From positions 166,146-230,145 of the forward strand of contig JAXEIF010000007.1 in NCBI GenBank assembly GCA_034120015.1: a stretch of 64,000 nt of DNA, written 5' to 3'. The translations under genes were made by a program, and so were the position numbers. The notes under the pieces were generated by a model that worked only from the letters and a program-made list of their open reading frames with translations, was not told where the DNA came from and made no database searches. Numbering within the stretch: the stretch's first letter is position 1; every line of letters starts with the position of its first letter. This DNA comes from CALXOJ01 sp034120015 (GTDB lineage Bacteria; Spirochaetota; Spirochaetia; JAFGXN01). Below, piece by piece: positions 26,006 to 34,073 of this stretch.

Positions 26006-26397
26006 CTCTTTTTGAGAAAAGATAAAAAGAATCGCAAACAGCCGTTTTCGGCAAGAGGACGGGCTTCATCGGAAACGGTTTCGGCGGAAAAATAGCGAAA
26101 TAGCGCTTTGAGTTTCGGATCGTCCGCTTTTTCAAACGCCCTTCATTGCTCCCGGACATCCGGTCCTTCGCGATCTTTGTCCCTCCACGGACTTCATATT
26201 ACAAACGATTTTGTTTGTTCGTCACCAGTCCGTCCGTGGCCGTCGGCCGCCTCCCGCCATCCGCGGCTACGGCGGCACCAGTCCCTCCGTGGCCGTCGCA
26301 TCAGCGTTTCGGGGAAGAGTTTGCAGAAATCTTCTTCCCGCATAATCCGACTGAACAAATAGTCGTCGGTCAGTTTTAAGTCTGGCCTTGATTTCAT
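26002..26397 (-). pseudogene. Rpn / PD-(D/E)XK nuclease family gene relic
   Basis: From the ATG at 26397 (GCGGAGG upstream) the frame reads MKSRPDLKLTDDYLFSRIM then CKLFPETLM, the exact N-terminal signature of Rpn recombination-promoting nuclease/transposase-like proteins. After about 32 codons the homology stops in a GC-rich repeated stretch. About 170 bp later, in another frame, the pattern FEKADDPKLKALFRYF resembles the linker near the middle of the family and runs to a stop at 26002. The catalytic core is missing and frames are shifted, so the gene is broken by deletion and insertion. Intact members are about 290 residues and often multicopy in treponemes. The only content of the 560-bp gap between two genes. 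Confidence 0.7.
26185..26298. repeat. Short GC-rich repeats inside the Rpn relic
   Basis: ACCAGTCCGTCCGTGGCCGTC at 26224 recurs with one mismatch at 26277, 53 bp apart, and CCACGGAC (26185-26192) is the complement of GTCCGTGG (26232-26239). A small hairpin ACAAAC-GATTTT-GTTTGT (26201-26218) lies between. This looks like a small repeat inserted into or expanded within the dead gene. Confidence 0.5.
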
Positions 26398-26475
26398 CGG
26401 ATTGCCTCCGCTATGAATAATGACGAAAAGCTGTTTTTTCGGACAAAATCGTGGTAATTTTCCGGCAATTCATAA

Positions 26476-26501
26476 ACAAAAGCAGCCCCCGTTCGGGAGC
26501 T
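26476..26501 (-). terminator. Rho-independent terminator after the LRR lipoprotein gene
   Basis: On the minus strand AGCTCCC-GAAC-GGGGGCT (7-bp stem with one G-U pair, 26501-26484), followed by G and TTTTGTTT. It begins 22 bp after the stop codon. Confidence 0.65.
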
Positions 26502-26523
26502 GTCATACCGGGAAACAGCAGAT

Positions 26524-27504
26524 CTACTGCGCTAAAACAACATTTTGATCATTGGGATAGGCGCTTTTCCACTCATTTTCCCACGTTGTTTTCTGATCTT
26601 CATTCAGGTGCAGTATCAGCGGAGTTCCTCCGTCGGAAGTCTGATTGCCGCACCACAGACCCAGCAGCACCGTGTTTGCCGACATATCCAGTTCCGTCAG
26701 CTGATTATTGTCGCACGCCAGATATCTCAGCGCCGTGTTTGCCGACACATTCAGTTCCGTCAGCTGATTGTCGTCGCAGTACAGGTCCTCCAGTGCCGTG
26801 TTCGCCGACACATCCAGTGACCTCAGCAGATTGTTATTGCAAGACAGATCCTCCAGTGCCATGTTCACCGATACATCCAGTGACGTCAGCTGATTACTAT
26901 CGCAGTACAATGTCTCCAGCGCCGTGTTTGCCGACACATCCAGTGACGTCAGCTGATTGTAGGAGCATTTCAGATTCGTCAGACCGCTAAACCATTTGAT
27001 TCCGGAAATATCGGTCAGTTCCTGAAAGCTGATGTCCAACTTTGTTACCGCCCGGGCGGCTTCCTGATTTTCCGGCGTCATCTCCACCGTGTCGTCACTC
27101 TTTTTCGTCCACCCGCACTGAGTGTCGACCGCTTTCACAAAGTCAGAGTTAATGATCTCGTACGCATCAACAATCGACACCTCACACTGCGCCGTTTTGA
27201 CGCCGTCGGCCGTTGTTACCGTCACAGTCGCCGTACCTGTCTTTACTGCCGTGACCGCACAGCCGTTTCCCTCGGCTTTCAGCGTTACCACTCCCGCCGG
27301 TTCGGCACTCCACGTTACCGTCTGCACCGTCGCGTTTTCCGGATCCACCGTTGCCTTTAAGACGGACGTGTCTCCGGGTGTCAGCGTTAAAGCCGTTTTG
27401 TCCAGCGTCACGCCGGTGACCGGTACCGGTTCTTTGCAGGCAAAGAAAACCGCTGCCAGCATCACGGCCATTGCCGTGACGAAAATGTTTCTCTTTTTGT
27501 TCAT
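26524..27504 (-). CDS. Leucine-rich-repeat lipoprotein with an N-terminal Ig-like domain
   Basis: 326 residues. A signal peptide ends in the lipobox AAVFFAC (Cys23). Residues 26-112 form a bacterial Ig-like (BIG2) domain: GVTLDKTALTLTPGD, then TATVTVTTADG. Residues 152-285 are leucine-rich repeats of exactly 21 residues, pattern C-x-x-N-x-L-T-x-L-D-V-S-x-N-x-A-L-x-x-L-x, with Cys at 180, 201, 222, 243, 264 and 285. BspA-type LRR proteins of treponemes bind host matrix or other bacteria. The cysteine ladder would stack along one face of the solenoid. ATG with GGGAGG eight bases upstream. It is probably monocistronic, with a terminator behind it. A surface-exposed or periplasmic binding protein is the likely role. 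Confidence 0.85.
   Translation of the reverse strand: MNKKRNIFVTAMAVMLAAVFFACKEPVPVTGVTLDKTALTLTPGDTSVLKATVDPENATVQTVTWSAEPAGVVTLKAEGNGCAVTAVKTGTATVTVTTADGVKTAQCEVSIVDAYEIINSDFVKAVDTQCGWTKKSDDTVEMTPENQEAARAVTKLDISFQELTDISGIKWFSGLTNLKCSYNQLTSLDVSANTALETLYCDSNQLTSLDVSVNMALEDLSCNNNLLRSLDVSANTALEDLYCDDNQLTELNVSANTALRYLACDNNQLTELDMSANTVLLGLWCGNQTSDGGTPLILHLNEDQKTTWENEWKSAYPNDQNVVLAQ
26650..26964 (-). repeat. Five 63-bp coding repeats (LRR units)
   Basis: Five consecutive 21-codon units of the LRR lipoprotein, each ending in a Cys codon. Strong DNA similarity between units (TGACGTCAGCTGATT-like stretches) points to recent duplication and possible change in repeat number. Confidence 0.8.
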
Positions 27505-27594
27505 ATTATCCTCCCTGCGGCAATTGCCGCCTTTTTTACAATTGCTTTCCCTGCGGAAAAATGTCCCTTAACGGCCGTCCGCCGCTTTCAACGC

Positions 27595-27636
27595 AAAAAC
27601 CCCGGCGTCCGTTTGTCAACGGACGACCGGGGTTTT
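27595..27636. terminator. Strong bidirectional terminator after the histidine kinase operon
   Basis: AAAAACCCCGG (27595-27605) plus CGTCCGTT, a TGTC loop, AACGGACG, a single-base bulge, then CCGGGGTTTT. The 14 paired GC-rich bases are flanked by A and T tracts on both strands. It ends the minus-strand kinase operon about 100 bp after the stop. A second small hairpin, GGCGATT-TTC-AATCGCC, lies at 27693-27709 in the same gap without a T tract. Confidence 0.85.
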
Positions 27637-27739
27637 CTTTCCAATGTGTCGGATAGTGTGATTAAATAAAGTGCTGTTCTGTGAGACGGTACGGCGATTT
27701 TCAATCGCCTTTGCCTGCAAATTTTCCTCCGACGATTAA

Positions 27740-28909
27740 TTATAGACCCTTTCCCGAAGAAAAACAATCCCTTTTTTCCATTAATTCATCCAGCTTCCGG
27801 TAAAGCGCCGGGAAATCAATCGGTTTGGAAATATGGGCATTCATACCCGCTTCGGTGGTCACGGCAATGTCTTCGGCAAAAGCGTTGGCGGTCACCGCCA
27901 CAATCGGCACGGAAACGGCGTCGGGCCGGTCGAGCGCACGGATGCGGCGGGCCGCCTCGCAGCCGTCCATCACCGGCATCTGCATATCCATCAGCACGGC
28001 GGCAAACGTTCCGGATGCCGATTCTTCAAACAGATCCAATGCCCGCCGACCGTTTTCGGCGGAGGTCACCTCAAACCCGGCCGACTCGAGCATCTCTTCG
28101 GCCATCAGACGGTTAATGGCGTTGTCTTCCGCCAGCAGAAGCCGCCGCCCCCGCCCGGGAAGCCCTTCGTCCGCCGCGGCCGAAGGGTCCTCCCCGCTTT
28201 CGGCCGCGGCCGTTTCGGGAACGGAAGTGTCGGAAACCGGTGCCGCCGCTTCCAGCGGCACGGTCACCGTAAAACGCGAACCTTCTCCCGGAGCACTTTT
28301 TACCGTGATTTTTCCGTCCATCTGCGTGACAAGGCTTTTGACAATCGACATCCCCAGTCCGGTCCCGCCGACACTCCCGGCGCCGAAGCGGCTTTCCCTT
28401 TCGTACGGTTCGAATACTTTTTCGACAAATTCGGGGCTCATACCGATGCCGTCATCTTCGATGACAAACTGGTAGCGGGAATAACCGCCGGTTTCGAACT
28501 GTTTTGTCTGAAACGAAATCCGTCCGCCCCGTTCCGTAAATTTAAACGCATTGGACAGCAGGTTATTGAGAATCTGACTGATGCGAAGCGGGTCGCCGAC
28601 AACCCGACTGTCGTGGATATCGGTATCGACGGCAAACGCTTTTTCGTCCTTTTCCGCCTGAATCCGGAAAATCGAAACCGTTTCTTCGATCGTTTCCTTT
28701 AAATCAAAGGGCTGCAAATTGATCGTTACCTTTCCGTGGCGGATGCGTGACATTTCCAAAATATCGTTAATCAGATCCAGCAGCTGCCGTCCGGCGATGC
28801 GGATCCGGTCCAGAAGTTCTCTGACTTTACCGGGATTGTCGGTTTGCTTCTGCGCCAGCTCGGACAAACCGATCACCGCATTCAGCGGTGTTCTCATATC
28901 ATGCGACAT
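27740..28909 (-). CDS. Histidine kinase C-terminal part: HisKA, HATPase and receiver (separated by an in-frame stop)
   Basis: 389 residues counted from an ATG inside the phosphoacceptor motif MSHDMRTPLNAV. It holds the H-box His at residue 3, the ATPase domain (NLLSNAFKFTERGG, DDGIGMSPEF, GTGLGMSIVKSL) and a receiver domain (LLAEDNAIN, phospho-accepting Asp in LMDMQMPVMDG, Lys in HISKPID). The reading frame is continuous with the sensor part upstream except for one TAA at 28936-28934. No ribosome binding site precedes this ATG, and starting here would remove the first half of the dimerisation helix. So it is most likely the rest of one hybrid kinase of about 854 residues, either disrupted by a nonsense change or made by readthrough. 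Confidence 0.8.
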   Translation of the reverse strand: MSHDMRTPLNAVIGLSELAQKQTDNPGKVRELLDRIRIAGRQLLDLINDILEMSRIRHGKVTINLQPFDLKETIEETVSIFRIQAEKDEKAFAVDTDIHDSRVVGDPLRISQILNNLLSNAFKFTERGGRISFQTKQFETGGYSRYQFVIEDDGIGMSPEFVEKVFEPYERESRFGAGSVGGTGLGMSIVKSLVTQMDGKITVKSAPGEGSRFTVTVPLEAAAPVSDTSVPETAAAESGEDPSAAADEGLPGRGRRLLLAEDNAINRLMAEEMLESAGFEVTSAENGRRALDLFEESASGTFAAVLMDMQMPVMDGCEAARRIRALDRPDAVSVPIVAVTANAFAEDIAVTTEAGMNAHISKPIDFPALYRKLDELMEKRDCFSSGKGL

Positions 28910-28933
28910 ACTGCTGAAAAAAGAACTCTGTGT

Positions 28934-30304
28934 TTATTCGCTGCGGCGGGCGGCTTCGAGGGCCTCCTCCAGCAGACGGGTCCGCTGCAGCTGCTGCACT
29001 TTTTCCCGCTCCACTTCGCGGAAACAGAGAACGGCTTCTCCCGGTGTCAGGGTTTCGTCAAACAGAACCCGTACATTGACCCATTTATACACCGACCCGA
29101 ACCGGCGGCGAAAATCCCCGCCGAAATCATGAATTTTTTTGTCCAGAAGCTCTCCTATTTTTTCGGCCGAAAAGCTGTCGAGAAAATCGCGGCAGGCATT
29201 GGGCTCAATGATTTCCCTCAGCACCTCCAGCAGGCGTCTGTAATCGCCCCGTGCCGGAAGCCGCCGCAACACAAATTCCGAACCTTTAATGATCTCGTAG
29301 GTTCCGTTAATTACATTCACGCGGTAGAGAGCATAATAGGAGTTTCCGAGTACGCGCACGGTTTCGTTGCTGCGGCCGATTTTTCTTTGCAGATGCCAGT
29401 CCCGTATCGAAAGAAAAACGCTCATGGCAAAAAAACAGACAAAGACCAGCGAAAAAACAGCGATCAGCCGGTTCAGCCCGCCGAGAATAGTCCGAAAGGG
29501 AATCGTAATAATGGCCTTCCAGCCGTTGGGCAGTTCGTTGTAATAAACTCCTTTTTTGACTCCCGACGGATCGTAGAGAACGGAGTCGTATTCATCGTGA
29601 ATGCCCAATGCAATCTCTTTTAATATTTCTTTGACATACTGCTCATCCGGAGCCGCATCCCCGGTTGAATACAATACGGTTCCGCGTCTGTCGCACAGAT
29701 AATAGGAACTGCCTTCGGGAAGTTCGGCCGTCCGCAGTGTCAGCCGGAAATTCTCCGGAAAGACATCGAAAGCCAGCACGCACCCGCTCTCTGTTCCCAT
29801 TTGGGCAATCGTAATGACCGGTTTTCCTGTAATCGCATCCTGATACGCATCGGTAAAAACGACATCGCCGTTTGCCTCCACCGCCCGCCGGTACCAGTCC
29901 GCCGCTTCGACATCATACGCCTCGTCGCCGGCCCAGGGGCGTGCCGCAATGATTTTTCCGTTAATGACGGCATACGGGTCGACCGTGTTTTTTCCCAGAA
30001 CGCCTTCGACACGGTTGAAAAAAATTTCCATCCACCTTTGAATCCGTTCTTCATTCCAAAATGCGGCCGTCTGCGTATCGATATATCGGGTTCCGATTTG
30101 AATCAGTGTCCGGTAAACGGCAATATTGTTCTGTTCTTCGGTCGCATAGCTGAAAGCGACAGCCGTTCCCGTCTGCTGTGCGTTTTGCAGCAGATCCTGC
30201 CTTAAAAGCAGAATACAGACAACCGACAGCACCGCAAACAGAATTACGGGGAAAAAACTGATCCGCAGCCGCACCCCCGTTCGCAGGTCTTTTCTTTTTT
30301 TCAT
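28934..30304 (-). CDS. Histidine kinase N-terminal part: membrane sensor and PAS-like domain, ends at TAA
   Basis: 456 residues. Transmembrane segments lie at about 14-34 and 285-308, enclosing an extracytoplasmic dCache-like sensor (DPYAVINGKIIAARPW, AADWYRRAVEANGDVVFTDAY, then ISKPVI-type GKPVITIAQMG). After the second membrane helix come a PAS-like domain (330-430) and a coiled linker that ends LLEEALEAARRSE just before TAA. The next eight codons (TQSSFFSS) and the HisKA motif continue in the same frame, so the normal gene is 27740-30304. The start overlaps the stop of the Hpt gene (ATGA), so it is the third gene of the operon. dCache domains of this type bind small molecules such as amino acids. 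Confidence 0.8.
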   Translation of the reverse strand: MKKRKDLRTGVRLRISFFPVILFAVLSVVCILLLRQDLLQNAQQTGTAVAFSYATEEQNNIAVYRTLIQIGTRYIDTQTAAFWNEERIQRWMEIFFNRVEGVLGKNTVDPYAVINGKIIAARPWAGDEAYDVEAADWYRRAVEANGDVVFTDAYQDAITGKPVITIAQMGTESGCVLAFDVFPENFRLTLRTAELPEGSSYYLCDRRGTVLYSTGDAAPDEQYVKEILKEIALGIHDEYDSVLYDPSGVKKGVYYNELPNGWKAIITIPFRTILGGLNRLIAVFSLVFVCFFAMSVFLSIRDWHLQRKIGRSNETVRVLGNSYYALYRVNVINGTYEIIKGSEFVLRRLPARGDYRRLLEVLREIIEPNACRDFLDSFSAEKIGELLDKKIHDFGGDFRRRFGSVYKWVNVRVLFDETLTPGEAVLCFREVEREKVQQLQRTRLLEEALEAARRSE

Positions 30305-30657
30305 CGGAGGGTCTCCAGGGCGGCAACCGTATCGCGGTAAACCGGTCTCATCTCCTCAAAAAGGCGGGCAGCCGTATCGGTATCCCCCCGTTTGAGGGCA
30401 TCCGAAAGGGGGGCTGCTGTCCGGTACAATTCTTCCAGACAGAGATTGCCGCAAACCCCTTTCAGGGTGTGCGCCGCCCGAAAGGCCGCATCGGTATCGC
30501 CGGCGGCCATTGCCTGCTCCAAAAGTGCGTAATTTTCGTCGGCGGGAAACATCGTCAGCAGTTTAACGGCCGTCGGACGGGTCAAACCGCCGGCGGTCAG
30601 GGCATCGGTAAAGCCGTCGGCCTGCTCCCGCAACAGACGAAACCGCCCGCCGCTCAT
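30301..30657 (-). CDS. Hpt-domain phosphotransfer protein
   Basis: 118 residues, a single histidine phosphotransfer domain: four helices with the phosphorylatable His in AAHTLKGVCGN near residue 64. It would carry phosphate between the receiver of the hybrid kinase and the receiver of the HD-GYP protein, both encoded in the same operon. ATGA overlaps at both ends (with the HD-GYP stop and the kinase start) couple the three. No other domain is present. Confidence 0.88.
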   Translation of the reverse strand: MSGGRFRLLREQADGFTDALTAGGLTRPTAVKLLTMFPADENYALLEQAMAAGDTDAAFRAAHTLKGVCGNLCLEELYRTAAPLSDALKRGDTDTAARLFEEMRPVYRDTVAALETLR

Positions 30658-31751
30658 CGGGCCTCTCCTTCCTTCTGCCGGTAAAAATCCCGAATTGAGG
30701 GCTCGACTGCCGAAAAGGCTTCCAGCAAAGCCGGATTAAAAACGCCGCACTCACCGTTACGGATCATATCGGCCGCTTTATCGAAACCGAGCGCATCCTT
30801 ATAAACGCGTCTGCTGACCAGAGCATCGTAAACATCGGCCAACGCCACGACCTGGGCAGGCACGGAAATCTCATTTCCTTTCAGGCCTTCGGGGTAACCG
30901 CGGCCGTCCCACCGTTCGTGGTGATGAAGGGCAATATCGTAAGCGTAACGGAAAGCTTCGTGTTTACGCATCTGCGGAATACGTTCCAAAAGCATGGCCC
31001 CCTGCGTGGTATGTGTTTTCATAATCTCATACTCTTCGGGAGTCAGCCGCCCCGGTTTATTCAAAATCATATCCGATACGGCAATTTTTCCGACATCATG
31101 CATAATCGATGCCAGCGCAATCAGCCGGATTTCTTCTTCGGTATAGTCCTTTCCCAAAGCGGTTCGACGTAAAATCAGACCGGTTATATCGTGAATCCGG
31201 CGGACATGGGTTCCCGATTCGCCGCTTCGGAATTCGATGGCCGTTGCCAGCGCCTCAATCATTCCCCAGTTCAGTTCGGCAATCCGCTCCGCCTGACGGG
31301 CAATTTCCGACCGCTGCCGCTCGACCGAATTTTCCAGCCGTCGTCTGACCCGGAACAGCTCGATCACCGTTTCCACCCGTTTTTTGACAATAAACGGAAC
31401 GACCGGTTTTCCGATGACATCCATCACTCCCAATCCGTACGCTTCTCTCATTACGGTGTTGTTGGGATCGCCGGTAATCAGAAACACGGGAATACGGTCG
31501 GAAATTCCCTTTTCTTTCAGCTTATATAACACTTCGATACCGTCCATTTCCGGCATCACGACATCCAGCAGAACGGCACAAATACGGGACTCTTCCCGAT
31601 TCAGAATCTCCAATCCGAGGCGGCCGTTACGGGCTTCGGCAATACGGTAATCTTTATCAAAGATATCGGCCAGAAGCGCCGCGTTAACGGCGTTGTCTTC
31701 GATAATCAGAACGGTATCCGCCTCATTCAAACTTTTTGACTTTTCTTCCAT
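30654..31751 (-). CDS. Response regulator with receiver and HD-GYP c-di-GMP phosphodiesterase domains
   Basis: 365 residues from an ATG with CAGGAG nine bases upstream; the open frame upstream is only the antisense of other sequence. The receiver (12-130) has VLIIEDNAVN, the Asp in VLLDVVMPEMDG and the Lys in DVIGKPV. A coiled linker leads to the HD-GYP domain (about 165-355) with the metal-site HD in IMHDVGKIAV, a further His in KTHTTQGA, and HHHERWDGRGYPEGLKG, AVALADVYDAL. All ligands are present, so an active phosphodiesterase that lowers c-di-GMP is expected. First gene of the operon with hpt and the hybrid kinase; output of that phosphorelay. Confidence 0.93.
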   Translation of the reverse strand: MEEKSKSLNEADTVLIIEDNAVNAALLADIFDKDYRIAEARNGRLGLEILNREESRICAVLLDVVMPEMDGIEVLYKLKEKGISDRIPVFLITGDPNNTVMREAYGLGVMDVIGKPVVPFIVKKRVETVIELFRVRRRLENSVERQRSEIARQAERIAELNWGMIEALATAIEFRSGESGTHVRRIHDITGLILRRTALGKDYTEEEIRLIALASIMHDVGKIAVSDMILNKPGRLTPEEYEIMKTHTTQGAMLLERIPQMRKHEAFRYAYDIALHHHERWDGRGYPEGLKGNEISVPAQVVALADVYDALVSRRVYKDALGFDKAADMIRNGECGVFNPALLEAFSAVEPSIRDFYRQKEGEAR

Positions 31752-31770
31752 GAATAATCTCCTGTTCATT

Positions 31771-31799
31771 AATGTAATCATCTGTTTCGAAAAAGTCAA
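31771..31799 (-). promoter_or_regulatory. Promoter of the HD-GYP/Hpt/kinase operon
   Basis: On the minus strand TTGACT (31799-31794), 17-bp spacer, TACATT (31776-31771). It lies about 20 bp before the gene's start and back to back with the probable fusA-like promoter. Confidence 0.55.
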
Positions 31800-31826
31800 T
31801 AAACGGATCCGGCGGAAAAAAATCGC

Positions 31827-31856
31827 TTGACATTTCCCTTTCCCGGACTGAAAATA
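31827..31856 (+). promoter_or_regulatory. Possible promoter of the EF-G-like gene
   Basis: A perfect TTGACA at 31827-31832 is followed after 18 bp by a weak AAAATA (31851-31856). The leader to the ATG is about 65 bp. The -10 is poor, so the exact site is uncertain. Confidence 0.35.
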
Positions 31857-31928
31857 AATCATGAAAGCCGAGGTGAACCGGCTTTGTCTCACCGAATCCG
31901 ATTCGCCCGACACAGTAAGGAGTCGAAT

Positions 31929-34016
31929 ATGGGATTTGCAACCAAAGAACTGAGAAATGTCGCCATTGTCGGACACGGCGGAACCGGAAAAACCACTCTG
32001 CTGGAACAGATGCTGTTTAACGCCGATGTGATTCCGAAAGCCGAAACCGTCGAAAGCGGAAAGACCATGAGCGACTTTAGCGAAGAAGAAATCGCACACA
32101 AAACTTCTATCTATACCTCTTTGACACACCTGATGTGGAACCGGCATAAAATGAATTTCCTCGATACCCCGGGCGCTGCCGGCTTCATCGGAGAGGTCAT
32201 TATCGGTCTGCGTGCGTGCGAATCGGCACTGGTCGTCATCGATGCCAAAAGCGGTGTGCAGATCGAAACGCTGAAAATCTGGCGCCGTCTCAACCAGCGC
32301 GAAAAACCGCGGGCCGTTTTCGTCAACAAAATGGACGGAGACAACGCCGACTACTTTGCGGTCATCGAAGATTTGCGCACCAAGTTCAAAAAGAACTTCG
32401 TTCCGGTCACCATTCCCATCGGATCCGGAAAAGATTTTAAAGGCATTGTCAACCTGATTGAAGAGAAAGCGTATCTGGTTCACGACCCGTCGAAAAAGGA
32501 TGTTGCTTCTCCGATTCCCGAAGAGATGAAAGAGCTGGTGGCCGAAATGCGCGAGCAGATGATCGAACTGGCCGCCGAAGGAGCCGACGATTTAATCGAA
32601 AAATATTTTAACGAAGGTACACTGAGCGAAGATGATATCCGCAAAGGGCTGAAACTGGGCATCCGCAGCACGCGGGTTGTTCCTGTGATGTGCGGCAGTG
32701 CCGTTCTCAACAACGGAATCGCCTCGTTTCTCAACTTTCTCGAAATCGTGGCGCCCTCTCCCGATGCGGTTCACGAAAAAGGAATCGACGAAGCGGGCGA
32801 AAAGGTCGATCTGACCATTTCTTCGGACGCCCCTGTTTCGCTGATGGTCATCAAAACCAAGTTCGATAAATTTGCGGGAAAACTCTCCTATATTAAAATG
32901 ATGAGCGGTGTTCTGAAACCGGATGCCGAACTGGTCGATCTCAATACGGGCGCCAAAGTCAAAGTCGGCAAACTCTACACTGTTCAGGGCAAGAAACTGA
33001 TTGAGATGGATCTGCTGTCGGCCGGCGCCATCGGTACGCTGTCGAAAATCGACGGCATCGCCACCAACCACACGCTGGCCGAAGCCGGCTTTCCTTACCG
33101 CTACCACAACCTGCGGCTGCCGCACCCGACCTACGCCGTTGCCATCAGCGCCAAAGACAAAAAAGACGAAGACAAACTCAACGAGTTTCTGCAGAAAGCG
33201 GGACAGCAGGATTTGACCTTCACCATGCGCTACAACCCCGAAACACGCGAAACGGTTGTCTCGGCCATGGACGAAATGCACCTCAACACGGTGCTGGAAA
33301 ACGCCCTCGACAAAAACAAAATCGCCTACGAAACCAAAATCCCGAAAATCGCCTACCGCGAAGCGATTACCAAACCGTGCGAGGCCGAATACACCCATAA
33401 GAAACAGTCGGGCGTTCACGGCCAGTACGCGAAAGTGGTCATGCGCTTCGAACCGCTGGAACGGGGCGCCGCTTTCGAATTCGTCAACGAAATCAAAGGC
33501 GGTGCCGTCGGCAAAAACTATATGCCGGGCATCGAAAAAGGGCTGCTGGAAGCGATGGAACGCGGTTTTCTGGCCGGCTACCCGCTTGTCGATCTGAAAG
33601 CGACCATTTACGACGGAAAAGAGCACCCGGTCGATTCCTCCGAAATGGCGTTTAAGCTGGCCGCCCGCGGCTGTCTGCGCGAAGCGCTGAAAAACGGCGG
33701 TGCGGTGATGCTCGAGCCGATTATGCTGATGCACATTTTTGCCGACGAAAGCTACATCGGGGAGATTCTCTCCAACCTTTCTTCCAAACGGGCCCGCATT
33801 CAGGGACAGGAATCCGTCGGCGGCGGCATTACGCAGATTGTCGCCGAAGTGCCGCAGGGAGAAATCCAGCGTTACGCCATCGAACTGAAAGCGCTCACCT
33901 CCGGAACCGGTTCCTACGAAGTCGATTTTTCGCACTACAGCCCGGTTTCGGGAAAACTGGCCGAAGCGATTATCGAGGAAGGCCGTTCGCGCATGGGTGC
34001 CGACGAAGAGGAATAA
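31929..34016 (+). CDS. Elongation factor G-like translational GTPase (EF-G paralogue)
   Basis: 695 residues from an ATG with AAGGAG eight bases upstream. All five EF-G domains are present: GTPase with G1 GHGGTGKTT, G3 DTPGAAGF (residues 79-86) and G4 NKMD; domain II; domain III/V folds; and domain IV with KQSGVHGQYAKV. In G3 the catalytic His of ordinary EF-G (DTPGH) is Ala, which marks it as one of the EF-G-like paralogues rather than the main translocase. Spirochaetes often carry a second EF-G that acts in ribosome recycling or under special conditions; which applies here is not shown. It has its own terminator and stands alone. Confidence 0.88.
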   Translation: MGFATKELRNVAIVGHGGTGKTTLLEQMLFNADVIPKAETVESGKTMSDFSEEEIAHKTSIYTSLTHLMWNRHKMNFLDTPGAAGFIGEVIIGLRACESALVVIDAKSGVQIETLKIWRRLNQREKPRAVFVNKMDGDNADYFAVIEDLRTKFKKNFVPVTIPIGSGKDFKGIVNLIEEKAYLVHDPSKKDVASPIPEEMKELVAEMREQMIELAAEGADDLIEKYFNEGTLSEDDIRKGLKLGIRSTRVVPVMCGSAVLNNGIASFLNFLEIVAPSPDAVHEKGIDEAGEKVDLTISSDAPVSLMVIKTKFDKFAGKLSYIKMMSGVLKPDAELVDLNTGAKVKVGKLYTVQGKKLIEMDLLSAGAIGTLSKIDGIATNHTLAEAGFPYRYHNLRLPHPTYAVAISAKDKKDEDKLNEFLQKAGQQDLTFTMRYNPETRETVVSAMDEMHLNTVLENALDKNKIAYETKIPKIAYREAITKPCEAEYTHKKQSGVHGQYAKVVMRFEPLERGAAFEFVNEIKGGAVGKNYMPGIEKGLLEAMERGFLAGYPLVDLKATIYDGKEHPVDSSEMAFKLAARGCLREALKNGGAVMLEPIMLMHIFADESYIGEILSNLSSKRARIQGQESVGGGITQIVAEVPQGEIQRYAIELKALTSGTGSYEVDFSHYSPVSGKLAEAIIEEGRSRMGADEEE

Positions 34017-34025
34017 TCGCAAAAT

Positions 34026-34056
34026 TAAAAAAAGCGGCCGCAAGGCCGCTTTTTTT
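34026..34056. terminator. Bidirectional terminator between the EF-G-like and clostripain-like genes
   Basis: An A-tract, AGCGGCC (34033-34039), loop GCAA, GGCCGCT, then TTTTTTT to 34056. It is a perfect 7-bp stem flanked by A and T runs, so it can stop transcription from both convergent genes. Confidence 0.9.
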
Positions 34057-34073
34057 GACCGGTATTCGGAACC

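Noticed and set aside
24958..26025. A 355-codon open frame on the plus strand
   Set aside because: Antisense to the methyltransferase/reductase gene, Arg- and Gly-rich without domain pattern, and no ribosome binding site.
26650..26964. Regular 63-bp repeats considered as a CRISPR or satellite array
   Set aside because: They are in frame, encode 21-residue LRR units inside a complete lipoprotein gene and have no unique spacers.
31752..32483. An N-terminal extension of the HD-GYP protein by about 240 codons
   Set aside because: The extra frame is antisense to the EF-G-like gene, and a clear ribosome binding site and family start lie at 31751.
32592..34043. A 483-codon open frame on the minus strand
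   Set aside because: It is the antisense of the EF-G-like gene with Phe/Val/Gly/Asp-rich shadow composition and no motif.
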